A stretch of 12,190 bases of DNA from JBKBXU01 sp046313675. Lineage in GTDB: Bacteria > Bacteroidota > Bacteroidia > Cytophagales > Cytophagaceae. The DNA lies in the NCBI GenBank assembly GCA_046313675.1, contig JBKBXU010000127.1, forward strand, positions 1-12,190, given 5' to 3'. Below, one piece after another: positions 1-4,857 of this stretch (its first letter is position 1; every line of letters starts with the position of its first letter). The notes below the pieces were generated by a model that did no database searches, was not told the origin of the DNA, and worked only from the letters and a program-made list of their open reading frames with translations. The position numbers were made by a program, and so were the translations under genes.

Positions 1-687
1 AACGTTGGCGATGAGGGTGGATTTGCCCCTGATTTAAAATCCAATGATCAAGCAGTTGAATTAATATTAGAAGGTATTACTAAAGCTGGATATACACCGG
101 GCAAAGATGTTAGTATCTGCCTTGACCCTGCTGCTAGCGAAATGTGGGAAAATGGGAAATATAAGTTCTTTAAAAGTTCACAGAAGTTAGTTACAAGTGA
201 TGAAATGATAAAACTTTGGGAAAATTGGGCGAATCAGTACCCCATAGTGTTATTAGAAGATGGTTTAGCGGAAAATGATTGGGAAGGATGGAAAAACCTA
301 ACTGATTCAATAGGCAAGAAAATCGAAATTGTTGGAGATGATATATTCTGTACTAATAAATCAATATTGGCAGATGGGATACAAAAAGGCGTTGCAAATT
401 CCATCTTGATTAAACTGAACCAAATTGGAACCGTAACGGAAACACTTGAAACCATTGAACTTGCTTATAAAAACTCATACAATTGTTTTGTCTCACATAG
501 AAGTGGCGAGACAATTGATAGTTTTATCGCTGATTTAACGGTAGGAATTAATGCGGGTCATTTAAAAACTGGTAGTGGTTGTCGCGGAGAGCGGATTGAG
601 AAATTTAATCAACTCATACGAATTGAAAATGAATTAGGTAAATCCTCTCAATTTGCAGGAATAAAGGCCTTTAAAAACGCTAAATAA
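1..687 (+). CDS. eno: Enolase (phosphopyruvate hydratase), C-terminal part, cut by window start
   Basis: Enolase converts 2-phosphoglycerate to phosphoenolpyruvate in cytoplasmic glycolysis. The frame is open from base 1 and starts inside the family motif NVGDEGGFAP, so the N-terminal domain lies outside the window. The visible 228 residues hold the TIM-barrel landmarks: CLDPAASE and LLEDGLAENDW and GDDIFCTN (the three metal-binding acidic residues), KLNQIGT (catalytic Lys), SHRSGET (His/Arg/Ser of the substrate loop) and KTGSGCRGER (second active-site Lys). All of these catalytic residues appear intact, so activity is plausible. The sequence is divergent: SHRSGETID replaces the usual SHRSGETED, and the end, GIKAFKNAK, is unusual. 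Such divergence, the AT-rich setting and a cassette-like hairpin element 24 bp after the stop suggest a second, accessory enolase rather than the housekeeping copy. That last point is inference; the family call is firm. Confidence 0.93.
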   Translation, partial: NVGDEGGFAPDLKSNDQAVELILEGITKAGYTPGKDVSICLDPAASEMWENGKYKFFKSSQKLVTSDEMIKLWENWANQYPIVLLEDGLAENDWEGWKNLTDSIGKKIEIVGDDIFCTNKSILADGIQKGVANSILIKLNQIGTVTETLETIELAYKNSYNCFVSHRSGETIDSFIADLTVGINAGHLKTGSGCRGERIEKFNQLIRIENELGKSSQFAGIKAFKNAK

Positions 688-711
688 CAACAGGAAACAA
701 TAACACCCAGC

Positions 712-842
712 ACACAACAAGCGGAGTAAAACATTGGGGTTTAAGTGGTTGTTCAATAGTTGTACCCCGCATCAAGTTCGGTGTAACTGCACAGGATAGT
801 AGCCCACAATCCCCAACGTTTCATACCGCCGACCGTTATGGC
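712..842 (+). repeat. attC-like hairpin element A
   Basis: A 131-bp imperfect inverted repeat lies between the enolase stop and the next small ORF. Bases 721-739 (GCGG...TTGGGG) pair with 811-829 (CCCCAACG...CCGC) at 16 of 19 positions, counting one G-U. Outside the stem the left arm carries ACACAAC (712-718), separated by 2 nt, and the right arm carries GTTATGGC (835-842), separated by 5 nt. Inverse AAC/GTT boxes with unequal spacers around an imperfect stem are the arrangement of integron attC sites (R'' and R' boxes); the length is close to that of the long Vibrio-type sites. The left box departs from the RYYYAAC consensus. The next ATG is 7 bp after the right box. The hairpin is seen in the sequence; recombination activity is inference. 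Confidence 0.6.
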
Positions 843-848
843 ATTAAT

Positions 849-974
849 ATGATTGTTAATACATCAGTAATCCGTTATGTAGATAAGTCCTTAGAGGAGT
901 TAATTATTCCTGAAGTTGATTTTTTCTATATTGAAGAGCATAATATTACTGATTCTAGATTTAGCAAAAACTAA
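849..974 (+). CDS. Small 41-aa hypothetical protein
   Basis: An ATG 7 bp after the end of hairpin element A opens a 41-codon frame ending in TAA (972-974). The product starts MIVNTSVIRY and is acidic in its middle (DKSLEELIIPEVDFFYIEEH), with no signal peptide or membrane segment. I recognise no family. No clear Shine-Dalgarno site is present, which is usual for Bacteroidota. It sits 52 bp upstream of higB and could be a separate cassette ORF, a leader, or the degraded start of a larger gene. A competing ATG at 838 gives only four codons. Being short and without known relatives, it may also be a chance frame. Confidence 0.35.
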   Translation: MIVNTSVIRYVDKSLEELIIPEVDFFYIEEHNITDSRFSKN

Positions 975-1002
975 TTCCATAAACAAAACTTTTTACTTAT
1001 CT

Positions 1003-1020
1003 TTAACGTTACTAACGTAA
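1003..1020 (+). promoter_or_regulatory. Candidate operator dyad before higB
   Basis: ACGTTA (1006-1011) and TAACGT (1013-1018) form a perfect 6-bp dyad around C1012, extended imperfectly by TTA on the left and AA on the right. It ends 6 bp before the higB ATG. HigA antitoxins commonly bind short dyads overlapping their own promoter, so this is a reasonable autoregulatory site. Function is inferred from position and symmetry only. Confidence 0.35.
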
Positions 1021-1026
1021 GGCGTA

Positions 1027-1308
1027 ATGATTGTAGGTTTCGGATCAAAAGAAACTGAGCAAGTCTGGACTGGTGAACGAGTGCCTAAATGGCCATTAGA
1101 AATTCAAGAAATTGGGAGAAGAAAGCTTAGAATGCTCAATAACTCTCAAAATATTGCTGATTTAAGAATACCACCATCAAACAGACTTGAAAAGTTATCT
1201 GGTAACTTAAAAGGATTTTATAGTATTCGAATTAACGATCAATGGAGAATTGTATTTAAATGGTCTGATGCGAATGCATCTGAAGTAAAGATTATGGATT
1301 ATCATTAA
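1027..1308 (+). CDS. higB: HigB-type toxin (RelE/ParE superfamily mRNA interferase)
   Basis: The 93-residue product matches the HigB/RelE-fold toxin family in length and pattern. The middle reads RKLRMLNNSQNIADLRIPPS, then NRLEKLSGNLKGFYSIRIND and QWRIVFKW, ending in VKIMDYH, all hallmarks of HigB. Members of this family bind the ribosome and cleave mRNA; the basic and aromatic residues of the RLEKL, YSIRIN and QWRIVF blocks form the usual active surface. The gene precedes its antitoxin by 10 bp, the toxin-first order characteristic of higBA operons. The start ATG at 1027 gives the typical family N-terminus. The reading frame is intact and full length, so the module is probably functional. 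Toxin-antitoxin pairs of this kind are frequent in integron cassette arrays, which fits the flanking hairpin elements. Confidence 0.9.
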   Translation: MIVGFGSKETEQVWTGERVPKWPLEIQEIGRRKLRMLNNSQNIADLRIPPSNRLEKLSGNLKGFYSIRINDQWRIVFKWSDANASEVKIMDYH

Positions 1309-1318
1309 TTACTGAATT

Positions 1319-1630
1319 ATGAAAAAATTAAATAATATACATCCTGGGGAAGTACTCAATGAAGAATTCTTAAAACCATTACAAATATCTGCGTATAGAT
1401 TATCAAAAGATATAAGTATTCCTCAAACAAGAATTAGTGAGATTGTAAAAGGTAGGAGAAGAATTACAGCTGATACAGCACTAAGGTTAAGTAAATACTT
1501 TGGAACAAGTCCTAAATTTTGGCTAGGCTTACAGGATGATTTTGATATTGAAGAAGAACAAAATCAGATAATTGAAGAATTGAATAATATTCAAAAAATA
1601 AAAATAAACGTGGCACAAACGAGGCTATAA
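1319..1630 (+). CDS. higA: HigA-type antitoxin (helix-turn-helix, XRE family)
   Basis: The 103-residue protein begins MKKLNNIHPGEVLNEEFLKPL, the standard opening of the HigA addiction-module antitoxin family. A helix-turn-helix follows (about residues 22-60: ISAYRLSKDISIPQTRISEI then KGRRRITADTALRLSKYFG) and then the family signature SPKFWLGLQDDFDIE. The acidic C-terminal tail (EEEQNQIIEELNN) probably neutralises HigB. It lies 10 bp downstream of higB in the same operon and should autoregulate it, possibly through the dyad at 1003-1020. The last codons overlap the left arm of hairpin element B, as seen when a cassette recombination site abuts a gene's stop. The family assignment is secure. 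Confidence 0.92.
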   Translation: MKKLNNIHPGEVLNEEFLKPLQISAYRLSKDISIPQTRISEIVKGRRRITADTALRLSKYFGTSPKFWLGLQDDFDIEEEQNQIIEELNNIQKIKINVAQTRL

Positions 1631-1729
1631 ATCTATGGCCGGTACGAAGGTGATAGATGTTTTTCTGCTTTTCACTATTTTTATCTCGGGCGGATAGTTA
1701 AGTGGTTTTGAAACGGCCACAGATCATAG
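1625..1729 (+). repeat. attC-like hairpin element B (degenerate right end)
   Basis: Bases 1625-1641 (CTAT..ATCTATGGCCG) pair with 1714-1729 (CGGCCACAGATCATAG) over about 14 base pairs with a small bulge. The left arm contains the higA stop codon. An internal block, 1692-1720, matches 3894-3922 of element C without gaps at 23 of 29 bases, both starting GGATAGTTAA, so B and C are relatives. The outer GTT box expected on the right is missing: after TCATAG the sequence passes directly into the big palindrome at 1740-1794. B may therefore be a recombination scar or an inactive site. Confidence 0.5.
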
Positions 1730-1739
1730 TATGAACAAA

Positions 1740-1794
1740 TTGTTCACGAATATACATTGTTCACGTTACGTGAACAATGTATATTCGTGAACAA
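1740..1794 (+). promoter_or_regulatory. Perfect 27-bp inverted repeat, probable operator of the AbiEi-type gene
   Basis: The arms 1740-1766 and 1768-1794 are exact reverse complements around the single base T1767. Each arm holds two copies of TTGTTCACG (or its complement CGTGAACAA), so the whole element has four half-sites, two in each orientation. It ends 11 bp before the ATG at 1806. AbiEi antitoxins are known to bind inverted repeats in front of their own genes and repress them, which makes autoregulation the simplest reading. The near-zero loop and lack of a U-tract argue against a terminator. The symmetry is certain; the role is inferred. Confidence 0.7.
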
Positions 1795-1805
1795 GTTAAA
1801 TTGAA

Positions 1806-2774
1806 ATGGAACAAGAGATTGTACATATAGCCCTTGAAAACCTGAATCAAATCACTGGAATTCAGGCATTTTATCAAAACGAAGATCCCTTGGATGGTGT
1901 TTTGGAAATGACGGTTAATGGTCGGAAACACACCTTTACCGTGGAGGTAAAACGTGAAATAAGAACCCATCAATTACAAGAGGTGGAAGATTATTTCCAC
2001 AATCATGAAAATTTTTTATTGATAGCCAATCGTATTTTTCCAAAAATCAAAGAAGAACTCAGGCAAAAAGAAATTCCCTATTTGGAAGCCAACGGAAACA
2101 TCTTCCTGAAAAAAGAAGGGTTGTTTTTGTTGGTTGACAACCAAAAGACTTTAGACATAGAAAAAAATAAGGGAAACCGCGCATTCACCAAAACAGGTTT
2201 AAAAGTATTGTTTTATCTGCTGCATCATAGAGACGCCATAAATCTAACACAAAGAGAACTGGCCGAGAAAGCCGAAGTGGGACTGGGAAACATACCACAA
2301 GTGATTGAGGGCTTGAAAGAAACCGGCTATCTCATTCCCCTTAACAACAAAACCTACGTATGGGAAAACAGAAAAGCACTACTGGAAAGATGGATAGCTG
2401 ATTATGCTACGGTTTTACGCCCTAAGTTGGTGAAAGAACGATATACACTAAAGGGTAATTGGCAGGAAATACCATTCGAAAACCAAAAAACGGTTTGGGG
2501 TGGAGAGCCAGCAGCTGATATGCTCACGAATCATTTAAGACCTGAAAAGTTTTTGGTTTACACCAAAGAAAATCGAATGGATCTGATTAAAAACTATAGG
2601 CTTATGCCCGATAAAAATGGAGAAGTTGAAGTGCTGGACATGTTTTGGAAGAAAAATGACGGTAAAACGGCACCGCCAATAGTGGTGTATGCCGACCTGA
2701 TGTTGGAAGGCGGCAAGCGAAATAATGAAACAGCAGTAAAAATATATCATGAGTACATCGAACCAAACTTATAA
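1806..2774 (+). CDS. AbiEi-family antitoxin/regulator of a type IV toxin-antitoxin system
   Basis: The 322-residue protein resembles the Bacteroidota AbiEi-like antitoxins paired with AbiEii nucleotidyltransferase toxins. A winged helix-turn-helix covers about residues 128-180 (GLKVLFYLLHHRDAINL, TQRELAEKAEVGLGNIPQVI, then LKETGYL). The N-terminal 110 residues carry a D30...E47-V48-K49 pattern in strand-like context (DGVLEMTVNG, FTVEVKRE), which recalls a PD-(D/E)xK nuclease-type fold; this is a visual impression only. The C-terminal part (VWGGEPAADMLTNHLRPEKF, then PPIVVYADLM) is typical of this family. The start is fixed by the operator-like palindrome 11 bp upstream. Its stop overlaps the next ORF by 26 bp, the usual translationally coupled antitoxin-toxin layout, but that partner is truncated here, so this antitoxin appears to be an orphan. 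Confidence 0.75.
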   Translation: MEQEIVHIALENLNQITGIQAFYQNEDPLDGVLEMTVNGRKHTFTVEVKREIRTHQLQEVEDYFHNHENFLLIANRIFPKIKEELRQKEIPYLEANGNIFLKKEGLFLLVDNQKTLDIEKNKGNRAFTKTGLKVLFYLLHHRDAINLTQRELAEKAEVGLGNIPQVIEGLKETGYLIPLNNKTYVWENRKALLERWIADYATVLRPKLVKERYTLKGNWQEIPFENQKTVWGGEPAADMLTNHLRPEKFLVYTKENRMDLIKNYRLMPDKNGEVEVLDMFWKKNDGKTAPPIVVYADLMLEGGKRNNETAVKIYHEYIEPNL

Positions 2775-3087
2775 AGAATTAGCCATTCCCTACTTTAAAG
2801 AACCTATTGATTGTATTGAAGGCTTGCCACAAAACGAACGATTGGGAAAGCTCAATGCTATTGCCATTCAACAAATGAAAATATTGGTGGAAGCAGGAAA
2901 TCGTAAATTTTTAAAAAGTATGGGTAAGAAAATTAAGAAGCTACTGATTGCGGGAACCTTAAAAATTAACAGATCCGGAGTTATTAACTATTCTTTTATA
3001 GAAGATGTAAGCCATCGCAAAAGATGCCATGGTTTTTATCTAAAATCCTTAAAGCTCTACGACGTCAAGAAAGTAAAATGTGTTTAA
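2749..3087 (+). pseudogene. Chimeric remnant: AbiEii-type toxin start fused to a KilA-N-protein tail
   Basis: The 112-codon frame starts inside the AbiEi gene with MSTSNQTYKELAIPYFKEPI, which reads like the opening of AbiEii-type nucleotidyltransferase toxins of this phylum. After about 23 residues it changes to EGLPQNERLGKLNAIAIQQM and KILVEAGNRKFLKSMGKK, which reads like the C-terminus of Bacteroidota KilA-N domain proteins. The nucleotidyltransferase core of AbiEii (normally about 250-300 residues, with a Gly-Ser and Asp-x-Asp motif) is absent. The last third (INRSGVINYSFIED onward) lies in a repeat also found at 4667-4846. The junction near base 2818 falls at GAAGGCTTGCCACAAAA, also present in the KilA-N remnant at 4650-4666. 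The result is a frame-preserving fusion, probably without toxin activity. The parental family calls come from recognised motifs, not from a search. Confidence 0.65.
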
Positions 3088-3170
3088 AAGTATTTGAACC
3101 TTAGAGATCTTTCCTCTAAATTAGATAGATAATGAAGTTATGCGAAATAGATTGTGTGTAACATGTAGTT
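2965..3170 (+). repeat. Dispersed repeat, copy 1
   Basis: This segment shares long near-identical runs with 4667-4846 and 6978-7135. Common landmarks in order are ATTAACAGATCCGGAG (copies 1 and 2), GCCATGGTTTTTATCTAAAA, CTTAAAGCTCTAC, TTAAAAGTATTTGAACCTTA and TTAGATAGATAATGA. Copies 1 and 3 continue together to ATGTAGTT. Copy 1 has small differences (CGACG in place of CATC after GCTCTA). It ends 71 bp before the DUF433 gene. No transposase, terminal inverted repeat or target duplication is visible. Confidence 0.8.
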
Positions 3171-3241
3171 CCGCCACATGAAAAGAATTACAGAACATGG
3201 TTTCCGACTTTTTCGTTATCTTAGAGGATAAATTATAGATT

Positions 3242-3466
3242 ATGAAACATTATTCTGAGGTAATTACAATTGATCCCAATAAAAGATTTGGGAAACCATG
3301 TGTTAGAGGAATGAGAATAACTGTTTATGATGTTTTAGGATGGTTAGCTTCAGGGATGTCAATATCTGAAATAACTGAGGATTATCCTGAGTTGACTGAA
3401 GACGACGTCAAAGCTTGTCTAGCTTATGCAGCTGATAGAGAACACAAATTGAAAATTGCTTCATGA
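3242..3466 (+). CDS. DUF433-family antitoxin
   Basis: The 74-residue product carries the DUF433 pattern: KRFGKPCVRGMRITVYDVLG, then WLASGMSISEITEDYPELTE and VKACLAYAADRE. These small proteins have a winged-helix-like DNA-binding fold and are usually encoded just upstream of a DUF5615 PIN-like protein, for which they are thought to be the antitoxin and autorepressor. That is exactly the neighbourhood here: the stop (TGA, 3464-3466) overlaps the ATG of the next gene in ATGA, implying translational coupling. The start at 3242 gives the normal family N-terminus. Dispersed repeat copy 1 lies upstream and may supply or have displaced the promoter. Confidence 0.88.
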   Translation: MKHYSEVITIDPNKRFGKPCVRGMRITVYDVLGWLASGMSISEITEDYPELTEDDVKACLAYAADREHKLKIAS

Positions 3467-3807
3467 AATTGCTTTTCGATCAAAATATTTCATTCAGGAT
3501 TATAAAAAAGATTGAGAATGATTTTCCTGAGGCAAAACAAGTCCGAGAATTAGGACTTGAGAATAAATCTGATTTAGAAATTTGGAACTTTGCCAAAAGT
3601 AAAGATTCCACCATAGTCACTTTTGATACTGACTTTTTTGACTTAACCGTTTTAAAAGGACATCCTCCAAAAATAATCTGGATTAGATCTGGCAACACGT
3701 CAACATCTTTTTTAGCGGAATTATTAATCAGGAAGAAAAATATTATCCAATCTTTTCTGCTATCTGAGGAGTGGAAAGAAATAGGATGCCTTGAAATGGA
3801 TGAATAA
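3463..3807 (+). CDS. DUF5615 PIN-like (Mut7-C-type) toxin
   Basis: The 114-residue protein opens MKLLFDQNIS and has the conserved acidic positions of the PIN-like fold: D6 in LLFDQN, D37 in NKSDLEIWNFA, and D55/D57 in IVTFDTDFFD. The closing strand IIWIRSGN is also a family mark. PIN-fold proteins are metal-dependent ribonucleases; DUF5615 members paired with DUF433 are regarded as toxin-antitoxin modules, with the present protein as putative toxin. It overlaps the DUF433 gene by 4 bp (ATGA). Length and motifs are complete, so the pair looks intact. Hairpin element C starts 8 bp after the stop, which makes the gene pair plus element a cassette-like unit. Confidence 0.87.
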   Translation: MKLLFDQNISFRIIKKIENDFPEAKQVRELGLENKSDLEIWNFAKSKDSTIVTFDTDFFDLTVLKGHPPKIIWIRSGNTSTSFLAELLIRKKNIIQSFLLSEEWKEIGCLEMDE

Positions 3808-3815
3808 CCACGATG

Positions 3816-3945
3816 GCCTAACAGCGTTTATATGTCATGGGCGGTTTAGTTTGTAAGCCAGGCTGTTTCTCTTTATCTTGCTTTGTGCTCGTGGGATAGT
3901 TAACTGCTTTAAAACACCCCACGCCACATACACTTAACGTTATGC
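3816..3945 (+). repeat. attC-like hairpin element C
   Basis: This is the clearest of the elements. It opens with GCCTAAC (3816-3822), a perfect match to the attC R'' consensus RYYYAAC, and closes with GTTATGC (3939-3945), near the R' consensus GTTRRRY; read as complement, the second box is GCATAAC, differing from the first at one base. Between them TATGT (3831-3835) pairs with ACATA (3926-3930) and TGGG (3838-3841) with CCCA (3918-3921), with unpaired bases between, as in attC hairpins. The total of 130 bp equals element A within one base. It shares an internal 29-bp block with element B. It begins 8 bp after the DUF5615 stop. Confidence 0.65.
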
Positions 3946-3990
3946 CGTATGCAAGAAAACGAAGTACATCTATTTTAGGATTAAGAATAA

Positions 3991-4272
3991 GTGAAAAATA
4001 AAAGGAATAAAAAGATTCATAAAGATAAAAAAGGGCGAGACTATATAAAGGAGGCCTATTTTGTCGGTGGAAAAATGAAATTCCATAGAGCATATGTAAT
4101 TGATGGCATTCCAGCAAATGAATTTTATGAGAAAGATGCAACTGACTTGGATTTCTTTGTCAATGGAGACTATGAGTTGATGAGTAGCGGAAAAGATTCT
4201 AATAATAACTGCGATGAGCAAAATAAAGAAGAATCTGATTTGGCAGATAAAGAAGAAGATTTACCGTTTTAG
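3991..4272 (+). CDS. Hypothetical 93-aa hydrophilic protein
   Basis: The frame starts at GTG 3991, directly after an in-frame TAA (3988-3990), 45 bp after hairpin element C; an alternative ATG lies at 4075 (residue 29). The product has a very basic N-terminus (MKNKRNKKIHKDKKGRDYIK), a central block KMKFHRAYVIDGIPANEFYE followed by DATDLDFFVNGDYELM, and a strongly acidic tail (NKEESDLADKEEDLPF). No signal peptide, membrane segment or known motif is visible, and I recognise no family. The conserved-looking middle suggests a real gene. The change from basic to acidic ends could favour nucleic-acid contact or self-masking, but this is speculation. No hairpin element follows it; the sequence passes into a KilA-N remnant 36 bp later. 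Confidence 0.6.
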   Translation: MKNKRNKKIHKDKKGRDYIKEAYFVGGKMKFHRAYVIDGIPANEFYEKDATDLDFFVNGDYELMSSGKDSNNNCDEQNKEESDLADKEEDLPF

Positions 4273-4308
4273 ATCCTGAATAATTATAAAAAATATAATT
4301 TCCTGTTT

Positions 4309-4745
4309 GTAGAGTTTGAATTGTATTTAGTAAAAGAATTCCAGCGTTCTAAAAGAAGAAGAGCAAAAGCAACTGGGCTGGAGCGCTAAAAGGGATCTGG
4401 CAAACTGAATTATCATATACACACCGATGCCATTAAGCAAAACCTTATCCCAAAAGAACTTTCCATATCACAAACGTCAATCATTTATGCCAATGAAGCA
4501 GATGTATTAAATGTTGCCTTGTTTGGATTACAGCTAAACAATGGCGGGATGCTAATCCTGACCTAAAAGGACACATCAGAGACTATGCTGGAATCAATGA
4601 ATTGATTTGCCTGAGCAATATGGAAAACATCAATTCTGCTTTCATCAATGAAGGCTTGCCACAAAAATTTAACAGATCCGGAGTTATTAACTATTCTTTT
4701 ATAGAAGATCTAAGCCATCACAAACATGCCATGGTTTTTATCTAA
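4309..4745 (+). pseudogene. Decayed KilA-N domain protein (C-terminal half)
   Basis: Several frames together spell the C-terminal half of a Bacteroidota KilA-N domain protein. VEFELYLVKEFQR (from 4309) continues after a shift near 4350 as LKEEEQKQLGWSAKRDLA, after a second shift near 4402 as KLNYHIHTDAIKQNLIPKEL and SIIYANEADVLNVALFG, and after a third near 4530 as TAKQWRDANPDLKGHIRDYA and ICLSNMENINSAFINEGLPQ. The family tail (NERLGKLNAIAIQQM...), which survives in the chimera at 2749-3087, is then deleted and the frame enters repeat copy 2. The KilA-N DNA-binding domain itself is missing. KilA-N proteins are typical of phages and mobile elements. Three frameshifts plus two truncations make this clearly non-functional. 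Confidence 0.82.
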
Positions 4746-4846
4746 AACCCTTAAAGCTCTACATCAAGAAAGTAAAATGTGTTTAAAAGTATTTGAACCT
4801 TAGAGATCTTTGTTCTAAATTAGATAGATAATGATGTAATGCGAAA
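4667..4846 (+). repeat. Dispersed repeat, copy 2
   Basis: Homologous to 2965-3170 and 6978-7135. It starts ATTTAACAGATCCGGAG directly after the KilA-N remnant and ends at GTAATGCGAAA, 11 bp before the M48 protease ATG. Relative to copy 1 the flanking KilA-N tail has a deletion of about 140 bp immediately upstream, while the sequence on both sides of the gap is the same. The frame through its first part encodes NRSGVINYSFIEDLSHHKHA, a stretch also encoded in copy 1, though no independent gene is evident. Confidence 0.8.
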
Positions 4847-4857
4847 ACAACAAACTA

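Noticed and set aside
838..852. ATG at 838 as the start of a gene after element A
   Set aside because: It reaches a TGA after four codons; the ATG at 849 is the only usable start nearby.
1761..1973. Minus-strand 70-aa frame beginning inside the AbiEi gene
   Set aside because: It ends within the palindrome, overlaps the well-supported AbiEi gene and has no family features; it is a shadow frame.
3818..4221. Two overlapping minus-strand frames (107 and 83 aa) over element C and the 93-aa gene
   Set aside because: They cross the hairpin element and oppose the direction of all neighbours; their hydrophobic look comes from reading an A-rich, lysine-coding strand backwards.
4780..4857. Bacteroidota promoter within the repeat (TTTGAACCTTAGAGATCTTTG)
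   Set aside because: GATCTTTG departs from TAnnTTTG at its first base and the upstream TTTG is only 9 bp away; too weak to annotate without transcription data.
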